From assembly GCF_902498995.1 (NCBI RefSeq), contig NZ_CABVLY010000015.1, positions 1 through 64,000 on the forward strand: a stretch of DNA of 64,000 nucleotides. Direction: 5' to 3'. This document shows, piece by piece, positions 36,929 to 45,564 of this stretch. Made by a program: the position numbers and the translations under genes. Origin of the DNA: Burkholderia anthina (lineage in GTDB: Bacteria > Pseudomonadota > Gammaproteobacteria > Burkholderiales > Burkholderiaceae). The notes beneath the pieces are model-generated. The model did no database searches. It saw nothing but the letters and a program-made list of their open reading frames with translations, and was not told the DNA's origin. Position 1 is the stretch's first letter, and each line of letters starts with the position of its first letter.

Positions 36929-37635
36929 GCGTTGTCGATCCTGTCGAACTCGACGCGGCGCCCGCGTCGCGCATCGCGCCGGCCGTGCGTCCGGCCGGCT
37001 CCGGCGGCACGCGCTCGCGCCGCGGCACCTTCATCAAGTGGCTGCGCAAGGTGCATGGCTGGATTGGCCTGTGGGGGGCCGCGCTCGGTCTGCTGTTCGG
37101 CACGACGGGCTTCCTGCTGAACCATCGTGCGCCGCCGCTGCGGATCCAGACCGGCGCGCCGCATGTCGGGACGTTGCGGCTCGAGGTACCCGATCCGGAA
37201 CCCGCATCGCCGCGCGAGCTCGCGCAATGGTTGCGTACGCAGCCGGATCTGCACCTGCCGGAACGCATGGGCCGCGTGCAGAAGGAGCCCGAGCATCCGG
37301 TCGCATGGGGCGATCGCGAGACCGTGCAGCCGGAGCACTGGCAGCTCGTGTTCGCGTCGCCGCACGAGAACGTCGCGGTCGACTACTGGGTCGGCAGCGA
37401 TACGATGACGCTCAAGCGCAGCGAAAATGGCACGCTCGCCTGGCTGACGAACCTGCACAAGGGCGTCGGGATGAGCATCGGCTGGGTGCTGCTCGTCGAT
37501 ACGCTCGCGGGCGCGCTGATCCTGCTGTCGCTGACCGGCGTGCTGCTGTGGACGGAGCTGAACAAGCGCAAGACGGTCGGCGCGGTGCTTGTGGTCGGCT
37601 CGATCGTCGCGATCGTGTGTGCGGCCAGCGCGTAG
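36925..37635 (+). CDS. PepSY-associated membrane protein
   Basis: This 236-residue inner-membrane protein begins at a GTG that overlaps the piuC stop by 4 nt. The first helix follows [31 protein letters not shown] (about residues 38-65), typical of the PepSY_TM family. A periplasmic region follows and two C-terminal helices ([21 protein letters not shown], and the final [16 protein letters not shown]). It is shorter than full PepSY iron-uptake proteins and has lost part of the periplasmic domain. With the receptor and piuC it forms an iron-acquisition operon; a ferric reductase-like role is possible but unproven. Confidence 0.82.
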   Translation: MSVVDPVELDAAPASRIAPAVRPAGSGGTRSRRGTFIKWLRKVHGWIGLWGAALGLLFGTTGFLLNHRAPPLRIQTGAPHVGTLRLEVPDPEPASPRELAQWLRTQPDLHLPERMGRVQKEPEHPVAWGDRETVQPEHWQLVFASPHENVAVDYWVGSDTMTLKRSENGTLAWLTNLHKGVGMSIGWVLLVDTLAGALILLSLTGVLLWTELNKRKTVGAVLVVGSIVAIVCAASA

Positions 37636-37645
37636 CGGCTGATGG

Positions 37646-38014
37646 TCAGACGCCGGTGTCGCGCGCGACCTGCACGGCCGTGCCGTAGCAGATGACTTCG
37701 GTCACGCCCGTCCCGATCTCGGTCGAGTCGTAGCGCATCGCGACGATCGCGTTCGCGCCGAGCTTGCGCGCATCGGCGAGCATCTTGTCGAAGGCCTGCT
37801 GGCGCGCTTTCTCGCACAGCGACGTATACAGCGTGATGTTCCCGCCGAACAGCGTTTGCAGCGCCGCGCCGAACGAGCCGACGATCGAGCGCGAACGCAC
37901 GATGATGCCCTGCGCGACGCCGAGCGAGCGGACGGTCGTGTGGCCGGGAAGATCGAACGCGGTCGTGACGCGTTCGGGCGAGAGGTCGTCGACGGAGCGG
38001 GAGAAGTCGGTCAT
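37646..38014 (-). CDS. UPF0145 (YbjQ) family protein
   Basis: This 122-residue protein has the full YbjQ pattern: [25 protein letters not shown], the central [29 protein letters not shown], and [11 protein letters not shown] at the end. The function of the family is unknown; structures show a pentameric, possibly metal-binding fold. It converges on the PepSY gene with 10 nt between stops. Confidence 0.9.
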   Translation of the reverse strand: MTDFSRSVDDLSPERVTTAFDLPGHTTVRSLGVAQGIIVRSRSIVGSFGAALQTLFGGNITLYTSLCEKARQQAFDKMLADARKLGANAIVAMRYDSTEIGTGVTEVICYGTAVQVARDTGV

Positions 38015-38214
38015 GGCGGAGTCTGGCGGTTTCAGTGGTGGCGAGCCGGGATTCTAGCGGCATGCGAGCGGGAACCTCGCCGGGCGGGCCCGCGCGGCGA
38101 GCGCGGCGCGTACCGTTCCCGCTGCGCGGACCGGCCTTGCGACGCGAATTCCCGGTTGCGGAACGCGCGGCGGTGACGACTTCGACAGCACCGGCCGGAG
38201 CGATGGCGCCGCGT

Positions 38215-39102
38215 TCATGAGGCGTCGTGGGTCAGCCTTTCCTTGAGCATCGAGACAAATTCGGTGACCAGGCGCGATCTCGGGCGATACGCGGGGTACA
38301 TGAGTGCAATGTTGAACGGAATCGGCGGCTCGAACGGGCGCGCAACGATGCCGCGACCGGCGTGCGCCCTCGCTGTGATGGGGTCGACGAGCGAAACGCC
38401 GACGCCCTCGGCCACCAATACGCAAGCCGGCGAAAACAGGCCGGCTTCGACCCGGATGGTCAGTTTCGCGCCGGCCGCATCGAATGCGTTGCTGATACGG
38501 GCGAACGTCATATGGTCCTGGTTGAGCGAGATGAACGGAACGCCGTCCAGATCCACAGGGGTGACGACCTTCTTCTTCGCCAGCGGATGTGCCTTCGGAA
38601 GCACGCACACACACTGCATCTCCAGCGGTTCCCATTCGATCATCGGATCGTCGGCGGGCAACTCGGCAATGCCGACGTCCACGTATTGCGAGGCCACCCA
38701 CTCGCGGACTTTCGTCGACGACTGAATCTGCAGCGACGACGATATCTTCGGCCGGTCGGCAAGAAACGACGAAAGCACGCGCGGCAGAAAATCGAGCGCG
38801 AGACTCGGGAGGCATGCGACGCGCAGATTGCCCGCCTTGTTTTCACGAAGATCGCGAGCCATTTCCGAGATTCGATTGAAGCTGGAGATCGTTTTTTCCG
38901 CTTCATCGGCAAGGCGAAGGGCTTCCGGGGTGGGGGTCAAGCGCCCCTTGGTCCGCTCGAAAAGCGCGAAGCCGAGCTCACGTTCGAAATTGGAAATCAC
39001 GCTGCTGACGGCGGGCTGCGTGATATTCAGGATTTCGGCCGCCTGCGTGGTGGTCCCCGTCGTGATGACCGTCCGCAGCACTTTCAGTTGGCGTATCTGC
39101 AC
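38215..39102 (-). CDS. LysR-family regulator, NocR/OccR-like, of the amine module
   Basis: This 295-residue regulator is divergent from the ABC/oxidase/RidA genes. The helix-turn-helix (KVLRTVITTGTTTQAAEILNITQPAVSS) and the linker (KGRLTPTPEALRLADEAEKTISSF) resemble LysR proteins of amino-acid and opine catabolism such as NocR, OccR and ArgP. The GTG start has AAGGAGA placed 5 nt upstream. The inter-gene operator ATAA-N7-TTAT (39234-39248) matches the OccR-class consensus. It is the probable activator of the divergent operon; the co-inducer is presumably the transported amine. Confidence 0.88.
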   Translation of the reverse strand: MQIRQLKVLRTVITTGTTTQAAEILNITQPAVSSVISNFERELGFALFERTKGRLTPTPEALRLADEAEKTISSFNRISEMARDLRENKAGNLRVACLPSLALDFLPRVLSSFLADRPKISSSLQIQSSTKVREWVASQYVDVGIAELPADDPMIEWEPLEMQCVCVLPKAHPLAKKKVVTPVDLDGVPFISLNQDHMTFARISNAFDAAGAKLTIRVEAGLFSPACVLVAEGVGVSLVDPITARAHAGRGIVARPFEPPIPFNIALMYPAYRPRSRLVTEFVSMLKERLTHDAS

Positions 39103-39229
39103 GCTGTCTCCTTCATCGAGCCTGGTTGGTTACGGCATGCACGCGTGTTGCCGGGCGGTGGCTCGCGACACACGCACGCCGGGGAAATATCGGACGCGCC
39201 CGGTGCGTTCTCCATGCGGGGCGATCATA

Positions 39230-39252
39230 GCGTATAAGGCCGACTTATACGC
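39230..39252. promoter_or_regulatory. LysR-type operator: 9-bp inverted repeat with ATAA-N7-TTAT core
   Basis: GCGTATAAG / CTTATACGC with a 5-nt spacer lies between the divergent regulator and the ABC transporter gene. The core contains T-N11-A and ATAA-N7-TTAT, as in OccR and NocR targets. Confidence 0.7.
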
Positions 39253-39365
39253 CAACAAAAATAATTGATTTGTGCTTCTAGTTTTGACATCGAATACTTC
39301 GTTTGCCAGGCCAGCCACCCAAGATGGTTCGGCATTGACGCTACCGGCATTCGGGAGAGCGGGGT

Positions 39366-40472
39366 ATGGGAATGGAGACAATTTCGATGTGCGAACAAAA
39401 GGCGTCAAACAGGATCGACAGGCAGCGCCGTCATGTCATGAAGGGTGCGCTCGCGCTTTCCGGCGCGGCCGTACTCGGGGCGCCGGCGATCGTGCTGGGC
39501 CAGAACCGGAAAATCGTGACGCGCGATCCTGGCGGACCTTTTACCCAGGCATTCAGCGAGGCGTTCTACAAGCCGTTCAAGCAGGCTACCGGCATTACCG
39601 TTGTCGGACTGCCTGCCGAGGCCGAGCCGAGCGGCATGATCAAGGCGATGGTGGACGCGAAGAATTATCAGTGGGACATGGCGCACATCAGCAAGTCGAC
39701 TCACCTCGCGCTTGCCGAGCAGGGCTACCTGGCCCCGATCGCCGGAAAAAACGGACTCGGCGCGAATGCAAGGAAGATTCCGCAGGAGATGCGGACCGAT
39801 TTCATCCTTGGCGTCGACATCTTTGCGACGGTGATTGCCTATCGCACCGATACCGTCAAACGTCCGCCGAGCGGATGGAAGGATTTCTTCGACATCAAGG
39901 GCTATCCTGGTCTGAGAGGACTGCGCAAGAATCCGTTCGACACGCTCGAGGAAGCGTTGATGGCGGACGGTGTGGCGCCGGGCCAGCTGTATCCGCTGGA
40001 TGTGGACCGCGCGTTCCGGAAGCTGAATCAGATCAAGCGCGATGTCGGTGTCTGGTGGGATAACGGCGCCCAGTCCGCACAGATGCTGAAGACCGGCGAG
40101 GTCGACATGCTGCCGATCTGGAACGGCAGGGCGCAGGTGGTCATCGACGGCGGCGCACCGGTCAAGCTGGTCTGGAACCAGGCAATCTGGACCTACGAAG
40201 GGTTCTCGATCCTGAAGGGCGGGCCGAACGTGGACATGTGCCGGGAATTCATCGAGTTTTGCGCGCAGCCTCGGCAACAGGCGATCTTTACCGATTACGT
40301 TTGCTATGGCCCGACCTCGCCGGAAGCGTTCCAGTACGTGAAGCCGAATCGAGCGCCGATGCTGCCGAATCATGGCGGCAGGCTCGCGCACATGTTGCAG
40401 GCCAATTCGGAGTATTGGGGGAAAAACAAGGATGCGGCGACCGACCGCTTCAACGCGTGGCTGCTGGCCTGA
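39366..40472 (+). CDS. ABC substrate-binding protein, polyamine (PotD)-type, family 1
   Basis: This 368-residue periplasmic binding protein has an N-terminal export signal with a double basic motif (RQRRHVMKGALALSGAAVLGAP), possibly a Tat-like signal. The mature part begins near KIVTRDPGGPFTQAFSEAFYKPFKQATGI and belongs to the spermidine/putrescine-type group, which also binds opines and other amines. Starts at 39366, 39372 and 39387 are in frame, and 39366 and 39387 each have a GGAG-like site; I use the longest. It is the first gene of the transporter, ahead of the ATPase (79 nt) and fused permease. The ligand is not evident. Confidence 0.85.
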   Translation: MGMETISMCEQKASNRIDRQRRHVMKGALALSGAAVLGAPAIVLGQNRKIVTRDPGGPFTQAFSEAFYKPFKQATGITVVGLPAEAEPSGMIKAMVDAKNYQWDMAHISKSTHLALAEQGYLAPIAGKNGLGANARKIPQEMRTDFILGVDIFATVIAYRTDTVKRPPSGWKDFFDIKGYPGLRGLRKNPFDTLEEALMADGVAPGQLYPLDVDRAFRKLNQIKRDVGVWWDNGAQSAQMLKTGEVDMLPIWNGRAQVVIDGGAPVKLVWNQAIWTYEGFSILKGGPNVDMCREFIEFCAQPRQQAIFTDYVCYGPTSPEAFQYVKPNRAPMLPNHGGRLAHMLQANSEYWGKNKDAATDRFNAWLLA

Positions 40473-40551
40473 TGCCCGTCAAACGCACGTCGGAAGGTCT
40501 TTCGATGAATGATGCGGACGCATCGAAATACGCCGCACACTGGGGAAACAC

Positions 40552-41652
40552 GTGAATCAGGTTTACAAGCTCAAGGCAAGCAAGGTCCGGAAGTCGTACG
40601 GCCAGGTAACGGCCCTCGAGGAAACGAGCCTCGAAATGAAGGAGGGCGAATTCCTGACGCTGCTCGGGCCGTCGGGATCGGGGAAGACGACCCTGCTCAT
40701 GGCCATCGCGGGCCTCAACCCTCCCGATAGCGGAGAGATCTGGATCGACGGCAAGCTGGCCACGTACTTGCCGCCCTTTCAGCGGGATCTGGGCATGGTG
40801 TTTCAGAGCTATGCGCTGTTTCCGCATATGACGATCTTCGACAACGTCGCCTTCCCGCTCCGGATGAGAAAGGTTGCGGAAAACGCGATTCGGCAGCGGG
40901 TGGAGCAGGTATTGGAAACCGTGCAGTTGCCGCACGTGGCCGGACGTCTTCCGCGCGAGCTGTCGGGAGGGCAGCAGCAGCGCATCGCATTGGCGCGATG
41001 TTTCGTCTACGGCCCGTCGATCATTCTGATGGACGAGCCGTTGGGTGCGCTGGACAAGAAGATGCGGGATGCGCTGCAACTGGAGATCAAGCACCTCCAC
41101 GAGAACATGGGAACCACCGTGCTTTATGTGACGCACGACCAGGAAGAAGCGATGGTCATGTCCGATCGAATCTGCCTGATGAACAACGCGCGGATCGAAC
41201 AGATCGGCACGCCCGACGAGATCTATTTCCGGCCGCGAACCGTTTTCGCCGCAAACTTTCTCGGCGAGTCCAATCTGCTCGATGCGGTCGTCGCGGAATC
41301 CGGCGGGAACGGTTCGGGCCTGTTCCTGGCAGGAGGAGACGAAATCAGGGTGGCGACGCGTATCGATGCACGACGGGGAACGCGCATGACGGCGATCGTG
41401 CGGCCGGAATGCATGAGAGTGATGGCCGACGGCGAGCACGAGGACAACGTCCTGAGAGGCATCGTGGTCGACAGCGTGTTGACGGGCAGCGTGACGAAGC
41501 TCTATATCGAGCTGGATAACGGCACGGCGGTGAAAGCGACGCAGCTGACGACCGAACGGAAGCAGGCTTTCGATAGAGGGCAGCCGGTGCGCGTGGGCTG
41601 GCGGCGCGATCAGACGGTTGCCATTCCGGCCGATGACGCGGAGGGCGTATGA
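40552..41652 (+). CDS. ABC transporter ATP-binding protein, PotA type
   Basis: This 366-residue ATPase has Walker A GPSGSGKTT (about residues 43-51), a Q-loop in MVFQSYALFPHMT, signature LSGGQQQR, Walker B IILMDEPLGALD and switch His in VTHDQEEA. The C-terminal 120 residues form the TOBE regulatory domain of spermidine/iron-type ATPases. A GTG is used as start. The gene overlaps the permease gene by 4 nt (ATGA type). Confidence 0.92.
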   Translation: MNQVYKLKASKVRKSYGQVTALEETSLEMKEGEFLTLLGPSGSGKTTLLMAIAGLNPPDSGEIWIDGKLATYLPPFQRDLGMVFQSYALFPHMTIFDNVAFPLRMRKVAENAIRQRVEQVLETVQLPHVAGRLPRELSGGQQQRIALARCFVYGPSIILMDEPLGALDKKMRDALQLEIKHLHENMGTTVLYVTHDQEEAMVMSDRICLMNNARIEQIGTPDEIYFRPRTVFAANFLGESNLLDAVVAESGGNGSGLFLAGGDEIRVATRIDARRGTRMTAIVRPECMRVMADGEHEDNVLRGIVVDSVLTGSVTKLYIELDNGTAVKATQLTTERKQAFDRGQPVRVGWRRDQTVAIPADDAEGV

Positions 41653-43463
41653 GTTCGTTGCTCGATTCGGGCAAGTCGGTGCGGAAGAACGGCGGGGTCC
41701 CGGTGCCGCTTCGCATCCGCTTTCCATTCCTGAACGCATGGCCGATCGTTCCCGCGCTCGTATTGCTGGGCGTATTCTTCGCGATGCCGATAGGCGCGTT
41801 GCTGGGCGTGAGTTTCATGGACGCGCAGGGGCGCCTGTCTCTCGAAAATTATGCGCGGCTCTGGCAGGGGGACGTCTATTTCCGCGTGCTCTGGATCACG
41901 CTGAAAACGGCAGGCTGGGTCACGCTGTTCACGGTGCTGTTTGCCTATCCGGTCGCGTTTCTGCTGGCAACGGTCAGGAATTCCACGAGGAACTCGCTGA
42001 TCGTCTGGATATTGATGCCGTTGTGGACGAGCTTTCTGGTTCGTACCTTTGCCTGGATGGTATTGCTCGGGCGTCATGGCGTCATCAATCAATTCCTGCT
42101 TGCGATCGGTGTCGTCGACATGCCGGTCAAGATGATCTACAACTTCACCGGCGTGTTGATCGGCATGATGCATGCCGTCCTGCCGTTGTGCATCATGACG
42201 ATGCTGCCGACCATGGAAAGCATCGACCCCAACCTGACGAGAGCAGCCGGGACGTTGGGCGCAAGACCCGGCCAGTCGTTCTGGCGGATCTATTTCCCGC
42301 TCTCGATGCCGGGCGTGGCGTCCGGCGGGCTGATCACGTTCATCACCGCGATCGGATTCTTTGTCATGCCTGCGCTGCTGGGTGGGCCCAACGACACGAT
42401 GATCGCGCAACTGATCATCTTCCAGATCAACCAGATGCTGAACTGGGGATTTGCCGGCGCGATCAGTCTGCTGTTCATTCTGTCCGCGCTGGTCATTTTC
42501 TTCATCTACGAAAAGATGTTCGGACTGTCCACGCTGTCGGGCGGGGCGCGGCATGCGGACGGCGTATTGGCGCGCGCGGGCAACCGGCTCGGCGGTTGCT
42601 TCGTCGCGGGGATGGCGTTTCTGGCCGAAAAGATCGATCTGCTCGGTGAAAAGGTGAGGCCGGTGAAACCGGATGCGCCGATGCGCAATGGCAGCCGCCG
42701 TGTCCTGTGGGCCGTCGTGCTGATCATGATCGTCTTTCTGTGCGGGCCGGCGCTGTTCGTGATTCCGGTGTCCTTTACCCGCGACAACTTCATCAACTGG
42801 CCGCCGTCCGGATTTTCGCTGCAGTGGTACGAGGCGGTCCTGGGGTCGCGCCAATGGCTCGCGGCGGCGGGAAGATCGGGGCTGATTGCACTGCTGGCGG
42901 CCGGATGCAGCATGACGCTGGGCGTGCCCGTCGCGTTCTTCATCATGCGCCAGCGCTTCAAGGGGAAAGCCGTCGCGCTGGCGTTCGTGCTGTCGCCGAT
43001 GATCGTGCCGCACGTCATTATCGCAATAGCGTTGTTTTATATTTTCTCGAGAATGAATCTGGTCGGAACGATCACGGGGATGGTGATCGGGCATTCGATC
43101 ATCAATATCCCCTATGTCGTGATCACCGTGATGTCGCTGCTGAAATACTACGACGTCCGGCTGGACCAGGCGGCTTCGTTGCTGGGCGCGACAAAGCTCA
43201 AGACGTTTCGACATGTGACGCTGCCGATCCTGCGGTCCGGCCTGATTGCCGCGGCGATGTTCGCTTTCGTGATGTCGTTCGACGAACTGACGGTTGCACT
43301 CTTCGTCACCGGCGGGCAATTCGAGACATTGCCGAAACTGATGTGGGACGACGCGTTGCTGAACGTGAATCCGTCGCTGACGGCGGCTGCTTCGCTGCTG
43401 CTGGGGTTCATGACGATCGTCATCCTGGTTTCCAATCAATTGGAGCGGCGCGGGCGGCGCTGA
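41649..43463 (+). CDS. Fused ABC permease (PotB-like plus PotC-like domains)
   Basis: This 604-residue protein has two permease domains in one chain. The first (about 25-300) has six helices with its EAA-type loop AAGTLGARPGQSFWRIYFPLSMPG. A linker of about 55 residues follows, then the second domain (about 345-600) with the loop AASLLGATKLKTFRHVTLPILRSG. Normally PotB and PotC are separate genes. The N-terminal half includes the MWR-like PLWTSFLVRTFAW typical of PotB. With the SBP and ATPase genes it forms a complete importer for a polyamine-, opine- or amine-type compound. Confidence 0.9.
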   Translation: MSSLLDSGKSVRKNGGVPVPLRIRFPFLNAWPIVPALVLLGVFFAMPIGALLGVSFMDAQGRLSLENYARLWQGDVYFRVLWITLKTAGWVTLFTVLFAYPVAFLLATVRNSTRNSLIVWILMPLWTSFLVRTFAWMVLLGRHGVINQFLLAIGVVDMPVKMIYNFTGVLIGMMHAVLPLCIMTMLPTMESIDPNLTRAAGTLGARPGQSFWRIYFPLSMPGVASGGLITFITAIGFFVMPALLGGPNDTMIAQLIIFQINQMLNWGFAGAISLLFILSALVIFFIYEKMFGLSTLSGGARHADGVLARAGNRLGGCFVAGMAFLAEKIDLLGEKVRPVKPDAPMRNGSRRVLWAVVLIMIVFLCGPALFVIPVSFTRDNFINWPPSGFSLQWYEAVLGSRQWLAAAGRSGLIALLAAGCSMTLGVPVAFFIMRQRFKGKAVALAFVLSPMIVPHVIIAIALFYIFSRMNLVGTITGMVIGHSIINIPYVVITVMSLLKYYDVRLDQAASLLGATKLKTFRHVTLPILRSGLIAAAMFAFVMSFDELTVALFVTGGQFETLPKLMWDDALLNVNPSLTAAASLLLGFMTIVILVSNQLERRGRR

Positions 43464-43726
43464 TTGCACGGCATTGCCGGATGGTCGCCTTCGAGCACAG
43501 TTTCAGCAGGGCATTCAATAAGGAAGGATTCCTATGTTATATGCGTGAACCGTCTGCTTCGAATCAACCCCGGGCTTCCGCATGCAGGCGTCGAAAAACG
43601 AGACTGTTGGGCCGTACGGCGGCCGGCGGCGCGCGTTCTTGAGCCTGGTCGGGAATCTGGGCGACGCGGACAGGCCGCGCGTGGGCGCCAGCCCGGGAAT
43701 CGTGCTTGTGGAAGATTAAAGGATCA

Positions 43727-44980
43727 ATGAAGAACTCCAGTTCAAATTCGGTCGCCGTCGTCGGTGCCGGAATCGTCGGGCTCTGTATTGCCTATTCCCT
43801 TCAAAAGGCCGGCTTGAGGGTGGTTTTGATCGATCGCTCGCTCCCCGGTACCGGATGTTCCTTTGGGAACTCGGGCGCGTTGTCCGAGAATTCGGTCACG
43901 CCGATCGGCATGCCGGGCATTGCGTGGAAGGCGCCGAGGATGCTCATGGATCCGCGCAGTCCGCTGAAGATCCGGCCCGGCTATGCGCTGCAGGCCGCGC
44001 CGTGGCTGCGGTCTTTCGTGCGATCCGCGAACGAGCGGCGCGTGATCGAGATCGCGGATTCGCTGGCGGGCCTGCTGCATGGATCGTCGCACGCGCACCA
44101 CGCGATACTGGCGGATATCGGTGCAATCGATCTGCTTAGCGACGGCGGGCAACTGCACGCGTATCCGGACGAAGAGAGCCTGGCCAAGGATGCGTTGTCG
44201 TGGCGGTTGCGCGAGGAGCGCGGATTGATCGGCAAGCGGATCGACCGCCAGGAAATGCGGGAACTCGAGCCGGCCCTGAGCGATAGATACCGGGCGGGGA
44301 TGTTCCTGCCGACCCAGAAATGGGTGAAGGATCCGTACCAGTACTGCCGGCGCCTGTTCGCCACGCTGAGCGAACGAGGCGGCCAGTTCGTTCATGGCAC
44401 CGTCATGGGCCTCGACCGAAGCGGGGAGGGATGGACGGTGCGCGTCGACGGCCACACCGATGTCGGTTGCGCGAACGTGATCGTGGCGACCGGCGTGAAC
44501 GCGCGGAGCCTGCTCGAGCCATGGCTGACCCGTTTGCCGTTGATCAGCCAGCGCGGCTACCACGTGCATCTGCTCAGTCCGAATGTCAAGGTCAACCGGA
44601 TTATTGCGTTGGCCGACCGGAAGGCGTTCGTGACGCCGATGGGAGACGGGCTTCGCATCGGCGGAACCGTGGAAATCGACGATCCCGACGTGTCGCCGAC
44701 CGATCGGCGCGCGACGTTCCTGGCCGAAGATGCGGCGTCGGCCGTGACGGGCGTGAATGTCCGCCATGCAACGCGGTGGATGGGGAATCGGCCTTGCAGC
44801 CCCGATTCGATGCCTTTCATTGGCACGTCCGATCGCCATCCCGGGCTCTGGTATGCGGCCGGGCATGGTCATCTCGGGCTGACGGGGTCCGCAAACACCG
44901 GCGCGTTGATCGCCGAATCGCTGCTATCCGGACGGATCGATCCGCGCCTCGTTCCGTTTTCGGCCGACCGGCCGATCTGA
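43727..44980 (+). CDS. FAD-dependent amine/D-amino acid oxidoreductase (DAO family)
   Basis: This 417-residue flavoenzyme starts with a dinucleotide-binding motif (VAVVGAGIVGLCIAYSLQKAGLRVVLIDR), a feature of DadA, opine oxidase subunits and glycine oxidase. Mid-protein REMRELEPALSD and C-terminal NRPCSPDSMPFIGTS, GLWYAAGHGHLGLTGSA are typical of D-amino-acid dehydrogenases. AAAGGA precedes the ATG at 43727, which lies 263 nt after the permease. The product of such enzymes is an imine, so the RidA gene 93 nt downstream fits as an imine deaminase. Substrate unknown; the transporter suggests an imported amine or opine-like compound. Confidence 0.85.
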   Translation: MKNSSSNSVAVVGAGIVGLCIAYSLQKAGLRVVLIDRSLPGTGCSFGNSGALSENSVTPIGMPGIAWKAPRMLMDPRSPLKIRPGYALQAAPWLRSFVRSANERRVIEIADSLAGLLHGSSHAHHAILADIGAIDLLSDGGQLHAYPDEESLAKDALSWRLREERGLIGKRIDRQEMRELEPALSDRYRAGMFLPTQKWVKDPYQYCRRLFATLSERGGQFVHGTVMGLDRSGEGWTVRVDGHTDVGCANVIVATGVNARSLLEPWLTRLPLISQRGYHVHLLSPNVKVNRIIALADRKAFVTPMGDGLRIGGTVEIDDPDVSPTDRRATFLAEDAASAVTGVNVRHATRWMGNRPCSPDSMPFIGTSDRHPGLWYAAGHGHLGLTGSANTGALIAESLLSGRIDPRLVPFSADRPI

Positions 44981-45073
44981 TCCGGCTTCATCGATCCTGT
45001 CCGGACGGAGCGTTTCCGCGGGCGGCCGTTCGGGATCGAACCACCTCGGCAATATCCATACAGGAGGACACGC

Positions 45074-45418
45074 ATGATTGTTCGTCACGAAGTCACCAAA
45101 CGTCTCAGCAAGGTTGTCGTGGCCAATGGCTTCGCCTTTCTCTCCGGCGTGACGGCAAGAGACCGTAGCGGCGGGGTCGGCGCACAGACCAGGGACATTC
45201 TCGAACAGATCGACGGTTATCTGGAGATGGCCGGCACCGACAAGGCGAGCATCGTGGTCGCCAACATCTGGCTGACGGAAATCGACGGCTTTGCAGCCAT
45301 GAACGATGCGTGGGAGGCGTGGGTCGACAGGGAAAATCCGCCGGCGCGTGCCACGGTCGAATCCCGGTTGGCCGCCGCCGACATTCTCGTCGAGATTCAG
45401 GTTCAGGCCGTCGTTTGA
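45074..45418 (+). CDS. RidA-family (YjgF) enamine/imine deaminase
   Basis: This 114-residue protein has the RidA core: NGFAFLSGVTA, DILEQIDGYLEMAGTDKASIV, and the conserved arginine R92 in PPARATVESRLA followed by DILVEIQVQAVV. The arginine is needed for hydrolysis of 2-imino acids. GGAGGACAC precedes the ATG. It lies directly after the flavin oxidase gene, so it probably clears the oxidase's imine product. Confidence 0.9.
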   Translation: MIVRHEVTKRLSKVVVANGFAFLSGVTARDRSGGVGAQTRDILEQIDGYLEMAGTDKASIVVANIWLTEIDGFAAMNDAWEAWVDRENPPARATVESRLAAADILVEIQVQAVV

Positions 45419-45564
45419 GCGGAGCAAGCCGATCCGATCCGATCGCTGTATCGGGGAGGCCAATCGATTCACCCGTCCGAAATGGTGAAATGGCGGCGAG
45501 AGCGGGTTGGCGTGCGGAAGAAGAAGTTTTCAGGAAACGATAAACACGTGTGGAGGTACCGAAG

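Noticed and set aside
43582-43719. Plus-strand frame of 45 residues between the fused permease and the flavin oxidase gene
   Set aside because: It has a plausible ending but no ribosome-binding site and no recognised family; left unannotated.
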